This document shows, one piece after another, positions 1 through 10,599 of a stretch of DNA of 64,000 nucleotides (the stretch's first letter is position 1; each line of letters starts with the position of its first letter). The stretch comes from Selaginella moellendorffii. Lineage: Eukaryota > Streptophyta > Lycopodiopsida > Selaginellales > Selaginellaceae. The DNA lies in contig NW_003314286.1 in assembly GCF_000143415.4 (NCBI RefSeq), positions 33,882 to 97,881 of the forward strand, read 5' to 3'. Under the pieces are notes generated by a model. It was not told where the DNA came from. It did not search any database and worked only from the letters and a program-made list of their open reading frames with translations. Position numbers and translations under genes: made by a program.

Positions 1-856
1 AGAGGGATGCATTGCCCAAGGGTGGTAAGTGTAGAAATGATGAAAGATGGAGTGATATGGTGGAGTGCTGAGATGGTGGTGGCACTCTAAGAAGGTGGCC
101 ATCTCTGAAAGTATTGGGCCTATGGTCTGATGTGGAGGATTGATGAAGATAGCAGTTGGGAAGGATGGTGTAGTTGCTAAGTTGCTAGTAAAGAGAGGTG
201 GCATGTGTCCATTGAGTGCTAGAGCAGAAGAAAGTGGCTTTGGCTTCTGTGGCCTCGCCTAAAGATCCACCTAGGTGCTTTGAGTGAACAGGTTCACCCA
301 GTTAGAAGAAAGTCACTCTAGAAAAGCTAGTGCGTCATCTGCAAATGGTCGTAATGATATCTTAGAAACGGCATGTCCAAATGAGGTGGTGTCTTCTACT
401 ACTAGTGCACATATGTGTGTCCATGGTATAGTGTAAATGTGACCTTAAAAAAAGATGTGAATAATGGTGAAAGAATGAAAGAGGCAAGATAGGCATCTAG
501 AGGTAAGTGCAGGCAACACTGCTGGAAGTGATTGGTGATGGAACTATGAGTGTAGATGATATGGAATGGGTGTGAGGAATGTGTGGGGTGTATTAATGGT
601 AAGGGAATGGCCAAAGAACCTGGAACAGAGACCGAGCCAAGTGAGGAACCTCCATACAAACGGCAATGTAGCTTGAGCATGAAATCCAAGGCACGAGCCA
701 TAGTCCAATGGAGAAACACCCTCTGAAAGTAAGAAAAGGAGCCATGAAAGTAAAGTGAAAGAAAAGAAGAAAAAGAAAAAGAAGAGAAGAGGAATGCCTC
801 ACCGGATAAAGTGTTTGAGGTGAGAGTGGTTGTGAGCGTGTGGGAGCTCACATCCA

Positions 857-2160
857 TTAGCATCGACTAGCACATATGCTCCACCTTTGATGTGTCACTG
901 GACAAAGTAGGGCCAGTCCAGCAAGGGGAGAACTTTGAAGGTGGCATAAAATCCTTAAGTAGAACAAGATTGCCATCCTAGAATGGTTCAGCAGATTGTT
1001 GGTGATCAATGACTGACTTGATCTTCTACTTGCCTCGAAGGAGATGTTCAGTTGTGAATCGTCATTGTTCTTCCAAGGCAAGAACCTCCAAGTCACGTCC
1101 ATGAAGTTTGTCCTCATTGCTAAGCTGCATCGCTGCTGTGTATCGAAGTGAAAGTGAGAGTGATGGCACTTGGATCTCCATTGGAAGCACAGCCTCTGTC
1201 CCATAGACAAGGGAGAATGGGTTGCAGAGATGGATATCTTGAAGGATGTCTGAAAGGCCCACAACGCCATAATCAAGTGCTCGTGCCAATGCCTTGGGTG
1301 ATCCTCCACAAGTTTTGAGATGACTGTCTTCAATATCTTGTTTCTGGACTTGGCTTGGCCATTACACTCAGGATAATAGCTGCTTCTCTTCACATGTTTG
1401 ACCTGCAGCCATTGAGAAGATGCTGCATCACCTGTCTAAGGAAGCTGCTGCCATAATTGGAAATCAAAATGGCAGGAACTCTGAATCAGCAAATAATGTA
1501 CTCGTAGACAAACTTTGTTGTAGACTATTGATTTGCCTATCATAGAGGGGTGGCCTCGACCCAGTTTGTAAAATAGTCCATGCCACGATGATGTATTGTT
1601 GTCCTTTTGAGCTCAGTGGGTTAATCGGGCCGATGAAGTCAAGTCCCCACTAGAAAAAAGGACCTGGAGAAGTGATGAGTTGGAAAGGAAGACATGGAAC
1701 ATGGCTCTAGGGGTTGAACCATTAGCATTTCTCACATGCCTTTGCAAAGGCCAAGTTGTCTTGGTGAATCCGAGGCCAAAAGTAACCATGGTGCAAGAGG
1801 AGATGTGTTGTGACTTGTCCCGAGAAATGCCCCACACAAGAGTGGAAAGCACGAAGGAGCTCAAGGACCTCATGTTCACCCACGCACTGCAACAAAACTT
1901 CCTAAGAAGTCCTCCTTTAAAGGTGTCCATCGAGAAGGCAAAACCCCCGTGCTCGGATCTCCAATGCCTTTTGTTGCACTGGTGAGGAATCTGCTGGGAA
2001 CTGACCTGAATCCAAGTACAATGCAATGTCCTGTAATGCTGTTGGGACTATAAAGTAAGTAGCTTCAGCAACCAGGAACTTGCTTGGATCCATCACACGC
2101 TTCCGCCACATGTGAAAAGTTGGCTGGAACTCTTGGATGGTCACAATCCAAGATAAAGTA
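857..2160 (-). pseudogene. Integrase remnant of copy A
   Basis: The minus strand encodes the C-terminal half of a Ty3-type integrase core. The stretch near 1.2-1.4 kb carries NGQAKSRNKIL, then WHEHLIMALWAFQTS, which is where the last catalytic residue and following helix normally sit. The usual glutamate in the NGQAE-type motif reads lysine, so the enzyme would be inactive. The upstream half (1.45-2.16 kb) is recognisable only in pieces, spread over frames with stops, including a zinc-binding-like region near 1.7-1.9 kb. It belongs to copy A downstream of the second RNase H. Copy B lacks most of this segment. Confidence 0.65.
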
Positions 2161-2177
2161 CAAGGACTGTGAATTGG

Positions 2178-2657
2178 TCACTGTAAAAAAAAGGTCAGCA
2201 CATTAAAATAGACATGGAAATAGATACAGGCTCCAGTGAGAAAGTGACAAAATCGCTCCAAAGTGTAAAGAACAGCCACTGCTTCTTTTTCCGCATCCAT
2301 GTACTTCTCAGTCTCCTTGAACGAATGTGAGGCATAATATGTTGCATGTGGTGGCTTGCCAGGCTGTGAATGTTGGCAAAGGCATACTCCAAAAGCCTTT
2401 GTACCTATCGTGATGTAAATTTCAAAAGGAAGTTGTTGTTCTGGTGGTTGGAGGACCGGGGCTGTGTGGAGTGACTGCTTTAATGATTCAAAGGCTTGTT
2501 GCTGGGACTCACCCCAGAAAAATGGAATGTTGTGTTGTAATAGAGCTATCAGAGGCCATGAACGTGCAGCAAAGTTGTGGAGGAAATAGCAGAAGAAACC
2601 CGTTTGCCCAAGGAAGCTGCGAAACTGCTTCATGTTGGTTAGCAGGTGCAGAACCAT
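2178..2657 (-). pseudogene. Second (gypsy-type) RNase H of copy A, catalytic residues lost
   Basis: This open stretch aligns by eye with the RNase H that follows reverse transcriptase in Ty3/gypsy elements: FLGQTGFFCYF linker, AFESLKQSLHTAPVL, then the RNase H fold with YMDAEKEAVAVLYTLERF. The first catalytic Asp (normally in a TDASD motif) is replaced in YITIGTKAFGV. The TDH aspartate is replaced in VYFNVLTFF, while the Glu in EKE remains. Copy B shows equivalent replacements, so the loss predates both insertions. It is in the same frame as the integrase piece but not as the upstream RT. Confidence 0.7.
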
Positions 2658-2659
2658 AA

Positions 2660-3600
2660 TCTCCTAAGCCTTGGCTACCTGGGGCCTGATCCCATCTTGT
2701 GAGACATCAAAACCTAGCAACCAGCTTTCAGTCACCTCAAATTTACACTTTGCCAGGTTCAATGAAAACCTATATTGTCAGCAGCAAGTGAAGATCTACT
2801 CTAAGTGCGCAAGGTGGTTCTCAAAAGAGTCAGAGGTCATGCACAAATCATCCATATACACCCTCAAGGCACCTCCAATCAGGTCGTGAAAGGTGTGGGT
2901 CATAAAGTGCTAAAAAGTAACTCCGGCGTTACACAAGCCAAATGGTAGGATTGAAAGCGAAGACGCCCCAAGAAAGCCGTAAGATCTCAATGATTTGGAT
3001 GAATGAAGATCTAGTTGTACCCTAAAAAGCCATCCATGAAAGAGTAGTAACAGTGTCCAGCAACCTCATCCATGATCGCATCGATAAATGAAGTCAGAAA
3101 GTGATCTTTCGCAGTTGCCTTGTTCAAGTCTCGAAAGTCAATGTAGAGGTGGAGTTTTCCATTTGCCTTGCATGCAAGGATAAGGTTGGCCACCCACTCT
3201 GAGCTCTCCAAAGGGTAAATAAAGGCGGTTGCTAGAAGTTGCTTGATCTCCAACTTCATCTCTGAGTGGGTGGCTGGGTTGAAACACCGCATCTTTTGAC
3301 GGATTGGTTTTGCTGACTCTAAAAGCACAATATTGTGCATGATTGTGTCCATGGAAACTCCTAGAAGCTGGCTGTAGTCCCAAGCAAACACATCCTTGAA
3401 ACAGTGAAGGAGATCCAAGAGCTTTGCTGCGTTTGTTGAAGCAAGTGATGTGGCGATAAAGACTAGGTCCTTGTCATCACCTAGGAAAATGGCATGAACC
3501 CTAGAGTCTGGAGAAACCTTGGGCTCAGGGGGCCCATCTATCTTAGATTCCTCCCTGAATTTGGAAACCAAAGAGTAGGGAGTGTCTTTTGCCTCTCGCA
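2660..3600 (-). pseudogene. Reverse transcriptase remnant of copy A
   Basis: A reverse transcriptase of the Ty3/gypsy type. The N-terminal part shows FAWDYSQLLGV, ESSEWVANLILACK, LYIDFRDLNKATAKDHF and YYSFMDGFLGYN. After a frame change the palm continues with LPFGLCNAGVTF and the catalytic-site region reads YMDDL. Several in-frame stops and at least one indel make it non-functional. The IDFRDLN and FSFMDGFSGYNQ-like motifs are typical of the Tat/Athila side of plant Ty3 elements rather than chromoviruses. It follows directly, in frame, on the upstream RNase H-like domain. Confidence 0.75.
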
Positions 3601-3609
3601 TCATGGTGA

Positions 3610-3995
3610 TTGCTTGATGTGATAACCTGTCCGCCCAAAAGTTTTCTTCATGAGGGACACTTTGAAAAGTCACATGAGAGAATTTATCCCTCAAGTTGAC
3701 TGCCTGCTGCTATAGCTCTTTTAGGTTCTCTTTGCAGACTTGGTATTCTCTAGTAAGTTAGCATATGATGAGTTGCGCATCTCTAATGAAAGTGACTCGC
3801 CTAAAATTAAGATCTATGGCCAAATTCATGGCATTGATAGCTGCCAAGTACTCTGCTTCATTAGTTGATGTTGCTGGCAAAGTGATAGAGAGGTCAGCTA
3901 CTTTGTTCTCCGCAAAACAAATTATCCAAACTCTAATGCCAACAACCTAGTTCTTGGGGTAGAAAGCACTGTCGAAATAAGCTGTAATCATAGGA
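3610..3995 (-). pseudogene. Plant/archaeal-type RNase H domain located upstream of the RT (copy A)
   Basis: Read on the minus strand this encodes AYFDSAF, then VADLSITLPATS, TNEAEYLAAINAMNLA, RRVTFIRDAQLII, LTREYQVC and HEENFWADRLSHQA. The four acidic positions of an RNase H active site are visible: D in AYFD, E in NEAEY, D in RDAQ and D in WADRL. Spacing and the trailing HEEN..AD motif match the extra RNase H that some plant Ty3 elements carry. Three in-frame stops interrupt it. It shares a frame with the protease upstream and the RT downstream, and copy B has the same arrangement. The family assignment is from motifs only. Confidence 0.72.
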
Positions 3996-3999
3996 GTGT

Positions 4000-4840
4000 C
4001 CTTTTCTTCAAATAAAGATGTTGGGGACACCATATCTAGCAAGACTGTCTCTGGCAAGTCAGGCAAGAATGTTGTGGTTGGATCCAAAGCCTTTGTCTGT
4101 TGTTCTCTTTGCTTCTGATGCTCTGAGTGCTCAATGTCCGATGTAAGGACTATAGCCAAGTACTGTGCAAGTGAAGAAAGATCCTCCACTGAAGTCGAGT
4201 CCAAGTCTGGTGCTAAAACTTCAATGTAATACACTTGGGTCTGTACCGGGAGCTCCGTGGTAGGAAATTCTGAACTCAAAGAGCTATAACACCCATGCAG
4301 CATGTTTTCTTGGCTTGATTCTTTCTTCCAGTTGTAGGTCTGGTTGTCATCCTTCATCTCCAAAAAATGGCATGACAAAATACACTAGGAGTCATCAGAT
4401 ACCATGATTTTAGTAGGAAGATGCTAGCTATGTGACACCTTAGATAGTTGCTAAGGAGGATTGAGTTTGGCTGTGTCCTGTGAAAGATGAACCTGGTTTG
4501 GAGTGACTGTGTCATCAAGTTCCATAAGAGAGAGTTGGTCCCATGTAAGAAACAAATTGAGAATCCCTTCCTCTATTGAGAAACACTCCAAAAAGCTGGA
4601 TATGAAAGCTTGTACCCTATAAGCCCCACCATCAAATAAAGAGGGCATGGCTAGAGGCTCAGCCTTACTCTTAAATAAAGAGAGTGAGGCTGAGAGATGT
4701 CTTGAGCTATTTGACTCACCTATAACAATGTCGATTGCATTGCATGAGAAAGCATCCGTCATATAGATGGTCGACTCCACCGCCAACTCGGGAAAAACCT
4801 CTATGAGCTTAGGAGGAAAGTGTGGTGTGGAGACCACTTT
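4000..4840 (-). pseudogene. Unassigned pol linker between protease and RNase H (copy A)
   Basis: About 280 codons in frame with protease and RNase H, with few stops. It is acidic and Ser/Leu-rich (SSLAQYLAIVLTSDIEHS, SIEEGILNLFLTWDQ). No known domain is recognised. Copy B keeps the same segment (about 21.65-22.41 kb) with mostly conservative changes, which argues that it was translated as part of the polyprotein in the ancestor. Confidence 0.55.
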
Positions 4841-4859
4841 AGTCTAAGCCTTTTGGGCT

Positions 4860-5566
4860 TGCTAAGAAAGAGCTTTGCCGTGGTTGTTGAGAAAGGTGGT
4901 GCTATGGGTTCCATCGCTAATTTCAATCTTACCTTGTGCGCTGTCAATGGTGCAATGGGCTGTGATTTGCCATGAGTGGCCAAGGATGATAGAGTCCTTC
5001 AAATAGGATGTTCCGAGATGTTGGTAGTCAACCACGAGGAAATCTACCTTAGAAATAACACCCTACACTAAGACCTTGACACCACAGCAAATGCCCGCTG
5101 AAGGAATGGTGTGGTTGGCGAAGGTCTTGAGCACGATGGAGGAGCTCTCAGTGATCTGTACCTATGCTGAAAGGGTAGCTTCGAAAGAGATAATGTTGCT
5201 TCCAAAACTGGAGTCAACCAAAGCATCCATCTGACAAGAGGAAGTACCAATCTACACTAGGACAAAAAATGGATTAGGATCTCCACTATATCTTGTTATG
5301 TCGACACTGTGCACCTCTTGAGGAGTCTTCTTGAGAGTGCTCTCTAGTGTTCCTGACCGTGCAAACTCCTCTAAACACTGGCCGAATCCCAGGACAAAGC
5401 ACAATATGTCTTGGAGCAAAAAGGTGACGGGAGTGTCAACCAGCTGTTGAAGAATCGGCTCCGGAACATGAATAGCTATTGGTGAGATCTCAAGAGGAAA
5501 AGAGAGTGGTGACTTGAAAAGGAGCTTACAAGCCACCCTCTGTGTCACTGGATTTGGTGCTGACAA
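4860..5566 (-). pseudogene. Retroviral-type aspartic protease remnant (copy A)
   Basis: The minus-strand frame shared with gag and RT shows DALVDSSFGSNII, where copy B has the canonical DSG as DALVDSGFGSNII, followed by KDSIILGHSWQITAHCTID. This matches the DSG active-site loop and the later LG..W/F hydrophobic strand of Ty3-type proteases. The active-site glycine is changed to serine in copy A and stops interrupt it. Residues before the DSG motif (about 5.25-5.57 kb) are a conserved linker with no separate domain recognised. Confidence 0.65.
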
Positions 5567-5859
5567 AGATTCACTCTCAACTGATGCCAGGGGATCTATG
5601 ACAAGCTGAGTGGCTGCCTTCTTCTTCGCTTGGGCTCAAGTGGCTAGGGTTTGCTGCTATTGGCTATAGAGTTCCTCGGCTACCAAAATTGTGTTGACCG
5701 ATGAGGCTGGTGCCTTGCCTTTGCTTGACAAAGGGGCTGCCTCAATTGCCTATTGCTCCAACTGCTCCTGATATGTCTCTGGACCCCGAGACGATGTGGA
5801 ATTGTCAGCAAAAGGACATTGTTGGACACATTGAGAAGGTGGAGGTAGAAGCTCTGGGT

Positions 5860-7770
5860 GAAGCTTAAAGCAACACTGTGTGTTGTGTGTGTTTGTTTCG
5901 CAGTGAGTGCACCAACGGGACATAGATCTGTGTTCCTAAGCTGCAACAGCCTCTTTTTTGGACTCCACCAACTCTTAGAGTAGCTTGTCATGGTGTGATT
6001 GTTGCTGAAGAATGATCTCCTTTAATTGCCGCATCTTGTTGGCAAAGTTCTCAATAGCCGGAGGTGTATGCTCAATAGTGACAGGCTTTGGTGTGGACGG
6101 GCGAACAGTTGCACAAGGTGACTCTGACAGGGTGATGGCTTGGTCGAAATCAAATCTAGCAATCCCTAGGTTGACAAGAAGCTCTCTTTCCAGCTTCGTG
6201 GCAAACAAAAATGCATAACGGCATGACCTAAATATCTTCTTAAGAAGTTTTTGTTGCAAGTTCTTACACAGACCTGCTGTGAATGCTGTGATCCCCTGTT
6301 GCTCATCTTGGACCACTCTGTGATCCCAACACTGCTTCCAGTATGCTCAAAACTGGGTGATATAGTCAGGAACAGACTCGTGAGCACTCTACTAGAACGA
6401 AAAGAGGTCGACAAGTAGCTGATTTGTGGGTTTTGCTTCAACGAATCATTCTCTAAAAGAAGCAAGTAGTGTCTAGAAGTCTGTCCGGTGTTGTGTGTGT
6501 TTGTCTCGCAGTGAGTGCACCAACGGGACATAAATCTGTGTTCTCGAGCTGCAATAGCCTCTTTCCTGGACTCCACCAACTCCTGGAGCAGCTTTTCATG
6601 GTGTGATTGTTGCTGAAGAATGATCTCCTTTAATTGTCACATCTCATTGGCAAAGTTATCAATAGCCAGAGGTGTATGCTCAATAGTGACAGGCTTTGGT
6701 GTGGACGGGCGAACAGCTGCACAAGGTGACTCTGACGGGGTGATGGCTTGGTTAAAATCAACTCTAGCAATCCCTAGGTCAACAAGAAGCTCTCTTTCCA
6801 GCTTCGTGGCAAACAGAAATGCATCACAGCATGACCTGAATATCTTCTTAAGAAGTTTCCGTTGCAAGTTCCTATGTAGACCTGCTGTGAATGCTGTGAT
6901 CCCCTGTTGCTCATCTTGGACCACTCTGCGATCCCAACACTGCTTCTAGTATGCTCGAAACCAAGTGATATAGTCAGGAACAGACTCGTGAGCACCCTGC
7001 CAGAATGAAAAGAGGTCAACAAGTAGCTGATTTGTGGGTTTTGCTTCAACGAAACGTTCTTTGAAAGAAGCAAGTAGTGTTTGGAAGTCTGTCCGGTGTT
7101 GTGTGTGTTTGTCTCGCAGTGAGTGCACCAATGGGACATAAATCTGTGTTCCTGAGCTACAATAGCCTCTTTCTTGGACTCCACCAACTCCTGGAGTATG
7201 TCATGGTGTGATTGTTGCTGAAGAATGATCTCCTTTAATTGCCGCATCTCGTTGGCAAAGTTCTCAATAGCCGGAGGTGTATGCTCAATAGCGACAGGCT
7301 TTGGTGTGGACGGGTGAACAGTTGCACAAGGTGACTCTGACGGGGTGATGTCTTGGTCAAAATCAACTCTAGCAATCCCTAGGTCAACAAGAAGCTCTCT
7401 TTCCAGCTTCGTGGCAAACAGAAATGCATCACGGCATGACCTGAATATCTTCTTAAGAAGTTTCCGTTGCAAGTTCCTATGTAGACCTGCTGTGAATGCT
7501 ATGATCCGCTGTTGCTCATCTTGGACCACTCTGCGATCCCAACACTGCTTCTAGTATGCTCGAAACCAGGTGATATAGTCAGGAACAGACTCGTGAGCAC
7601 CCTGCCAGAATGAAAAGAGGTCAACAAGTAGCTGATTTGTGGGTTTTGCTTCAATGAAATGTTCTCTGAAAGAAGCAAGAGTGTCTGGAAGTTTGTCCAG
7701 TCTTCTAGGAGGAGAGAATCTGCCCAAGTTGCTTCTTTGCCTTCGAGAGACTACAAGAAGTCGTAGCATA
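5860..7770 (-). pseudogene. gag remnant with a tandem triplication (copy A)
   Basis: The minus strand encodes the capsid region of a Ty3 gag (FSFWQGAHESVPDYITWF, GITAFTAGL, RSCRDAFLFATKLERELL). A CCHC zinc knuckle follows, visible at about 5.86-5.91 kb as CTHCETNTHNTQCC. Three successive copies of a unit of about 608 bp are present; the anchor TGTTGTGTGT falls at 5881, 6489 and 7097. In the two upstream repeats the knuckle is cut after THNT and joined to out-of-place capsid coding sequence. Copy B has only one unit, so the expansion happened in this copy or its lineage. Confidence 0.75.
5881..7700 (+). repeat. Three tandem copies of a 608-bp gag segment
   Basis: The starts TGTTGTGTGTG at 5881, 6489 and 7097 are exactly 608 bp apart, and each unit repeats GAATGATCTCCTTTAATTG about 130 bp later. 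The third unit has a deletion of about 6 bp. Each junction joins GTCTGTCCGG to TGTTGTGTGT. The corresponding single-copy region in copy B is about 23.45-24.06 kb. Confidence 0.85.
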
Positions 7771-8299
7771 TACGATCATCGTTGATGATCATGTTTGTGG
7801 TGCAGTAATAATCAAAGTGACTGATATGCGATGTTGGAGAGACTATTCCAACATCTGAACAGGTTGGCAAATCACTCCTCTTCTGCAGAACATGGAGCTG
7901 AGGTCAAGCTAAAGGTGGCTGCACCATAGCTTGTAGATCAACGTCACTGGAATTTGCCGAAGATGAAGAGGACTCGACCCGAGAAGGTGTTGTGTCATAC
8001 CTAAGCTACCTTTGGATGTTAGAAAGTTTACTCCATACCTTAGGGCCTTAAGGTATGGTAAAAGGTCTCCAATTTGTTGCATGTTTAGTTTGTACCGGCA
8101 TCAAATACCCTGAACACTGCAAATCCCCAGTCAAGGCAACTGGGTTGATAGGAGCAAGAAAACTGTAGGCTAGTGCTCAAGTTGCTCAAAGTTGCCCAAA
8201 ATGTCTGTGACGAAGAGTAATAAGGGTGAAAATGGAAGGAGATGTAGGCCTTAAGCACACATAACCATTGACCATAGAGTAAATGCTAACCTTTCAGAG

Positions 8300-8465
8300 T
8301 AGCCAGTAACCAGTAACCAGTAACTAGTAACCAATAACTTGGAACCTGTAACCTGTAACCAATACCCCCCTCTCTCACTCCTACTCCTACACCTACTCCA
8401 ACACCAACTCTTACCCCTGCGCCTACTCCTGTTCCTGTTCCTACGCCTACTCCTACTCCCTAAAG
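8300..8465 (+). repeat. Minisatellite in LTR-like DNA of copy A
   Basis: A run of AGTAACC-type heptamers (8300-8370) is followed by CCTACTCCT-type repeats (about 8380-8462). The same pair of repeats occurs at 24660-24845 in copy B and as a short remnant near 18495-18560. Confidence 0.7.
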
Positions 8466-9500
8466 ATTGCTTCATTCCCAAGGAACTCCCAACAAAGTTT
8501 AGCCCAAAAGAGAAAAATGAGTCCTCTAGTCTCAATCCTTCCCCATTTTGCGTTGGTGGGCTCGTTGGAAAGGGCTCAGCCCCTTCTACCCTCTATCGCA
8601 AGAATTTGTGAAGAAGTTGCCTCAATATTCCCTAAAATCCAAGAAGAGTTAGCCCAGAACACCAATATTGTGGAAAAACATATGCATGTCATTGATGTAG
8701 ATTGATACTAAGGCGCTGTTGGTATTTTCAGAATGCCTAGGACCAGGAGCACCTCTAGAAACAAATAGCATTCAAAACAAAGCCCGGAGAAGCACGGATT
8801 CCTGCTATAAATATGACCTAATCTAGCAAGAGAAGAAAATCCTTTTGCATACCAGCAATTCGCCAAAATCTAGCACCAAGAATCACCACTATTTGTAGAT
8901 CTAGGTTAGATCTACAAGCCCAAATGCACTACTTTGAGAAATCTGGCCGAGGATTTAGGCGAGAAAGTGAAAACCCCAAAATATTCATCCAACCAAGCCA
9001 AGAAACATTGTATCTCTTCAAATATTGCATCGCTTGATGAGCGCCATACCTTGCTAGAAAGAGGAGCTCCAAACCTATCCAACACACCTAAGATCAAACA
9101 AAACCACTGCAAGATGAACAAGAAATTGCTTCCCAAATTCTGCAGCCAAAAGAAAAAGAGAGAAATGATGCCTTAGAAAGTGTTGTGCATTCACACTGGG
9201 TTCACCATTTGTTGGGGGAAGGAGGGGCACCTCCCCCAATGCTCGCTTAAACACAAGAAATGTTTCAATGCTCTTCGCAAAATGCCCCCCCTTGCCCTTG
9301 TGGGGCAAGGGTTTTATATAAGGAAGACCCCTCCTTCCCCCAACGCTCACTCAAACACGAGAAATGTTTCAATGCTCTCCGCAAATGCCCCCCCTTTGCC
9401 TTGTGGGGCAAGGGTTTTATACAAGGAAAATGGGGAACATTGTGAGGATTAGAATATTCACTCTCTCTCTCTCTCTCACTCTCTTAATAGCGACGCCCTA
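8466..9500 (-). mobile_element. LTR-like terminal region of copy A
   Basis: A non-coding stretch shared with 24860-25800 and, at its right edge, with 12933-13050. It ends in a G/C-rich segment with a GGGTTTTATATAAGG TATA-like motif (near 9310) followed by CT microsatellite. Inside it a block of about 100 bp around the TATA-like motif is duplicated (9240-9320 and 9340-9425). It probably belongs to the 5' LTR of a minus-strand element, but matching LTR ends could not be demonstrated. Confidence 0.5.
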
Positions 9501-9779
9501 ACATGGGATGCAAGAAAGAGTGGAGGGCAGCTGAGAGACCCCACCCTGAAAGTTGGATGAATGTTTGGTTGTTAGATCCAAAGTTGTGGCCAAGGATGTG
9601 GGTGGTGCTATAAATACTAAAGCATGGTGTAACTTCTACAACGTGAGAGATGGTGAAGTTCTGGAAACTAGTGTTAGATCTTGCTCACCATCAATATCTG
9701 GGCTGGAGGAGAAACCTTCTTGCACCCTCTAGTCACAACAGCCACCTTATAACCATTCTCTACAACGTAAACCACACTA

Positions 9780-10577
9780 ACATGTATTGATGTCTTCCTA
9801 CAGCTCGACGAAGGGGTGTCTTCGATTGCTTTCTACTCAAGTTGTTGCTGGTATCTACTGGCCATAGAAGAGATATGTTGTCCACTAGAGGCTGCTGTTA
9901 AACACATTAGACAAAAGGTGGCCAAAGTTTTGGGTGAAGTTTCTAACATCTCTCCATGTTGTGTGTCATAACATTGCAATAAAAGCAGTACCAAGAACGA
10001 GGAGGGGTCTTAGTGTCTCTGCATGCTGTAAGTGGTATGCTCTAAGCTCCTCAAGTAACTTTTCTTGCATTTTTTGTTGCTGCTAGATGATCTCCATGTA
10101 TCCTACAAGCTCCAACAATGCCTTCTCAATCACCGGGGGAAATCTATCATCGTTGTGTGGGGCTGGAGAAGAATGGACTATAGCAGCATATGAGCTCTCA
10201 TTTGAGGGTGGGAGGAAAGCTTCCTCTACCTTGGAAATCCTGAGCTCTTGGAGAAGATCCCGCTCTAGAATCTCTGCTGCAGCGAATGCCTCACAACATG
10301 TCTGAAACTCTTGCTTAAGCATCTTGCATTGGAGATTTCCCGTGAGACCAGAGATGAATGCAATGATGCCTTGAGGTTCATATGTGATGACCTTGCACTG
10401 GATACACTCCTTCCTGTAAAACTTGAACTGCATCACATACTCTAGCACAGATTCATGTGCTCCTTGCCAAAAAGTGAACAATTCCATGAGTAAGTGATTT
10501 GCTACTTGCTGCTGATCAAAGTGACCCTGAAAAGATACTTTGAATATGTTTGCCTCCAAGAGTGTCTCAACCCACAC
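9780..10577 (-). pseudogene. gag fragment of a third, divergent relative (element C)
   Basis: A minus-strand open frame of 164 codons (10083-10577) encodes a capsid like that of copies A and B (FTFWQGAHESVLEYVMQF, GIIAFISGLTGNLQCKML, ILERDLLQELRISK). It is clearly divergent from them. Further downstream (about 9947-9988) the minus strand reads CFYCNVMTHNMERC, an intact CCHC zinc knuckle (C-x2-C-x4-H-x4-C). No protease or RT of this element follows; the sequence passes into the LTR-like end of copy A. This is a truncated element. Confidence 0.65.
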
Positions 10578-10599
10578 TGCTGCTCAGCTAGTGAATGAT

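Larger units (their letters stand above)
1..9500 (-). mobile_element. Decayed Ty3/gypsy retrotransposon, copy A (dual-RNase H family)
   Basis: Read on the minus strand, this stretch gives gag, protease, an RNase H-like domain, reverse transcriptase, a second RNase H and integrase, in that order, with many stop codons. The first four domains share one frame from about 6.3 to 3.0 kb. The second RNase H and integrase are in another frame, so at least one frameshift lies near 2.7-3.0 kb. The right end (about 8.25-9.5 kb) is non-coding, LTR-like DNA that recurs at 24.6-25.8 kb. The whole unit is homologous to copy B. Exact LTR ends and a target-site duplication could not be fixed, so the outer limits are approximate. 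Confidence 0.8.

Noticed and set aside
402-863. Phe/Ser-rich 153-codon minus ORF in copy A
   Set aside because: It lies in the non-coding 3' region of the retroelement, is low-complexity, and the copy B counterpart is broken up differently.
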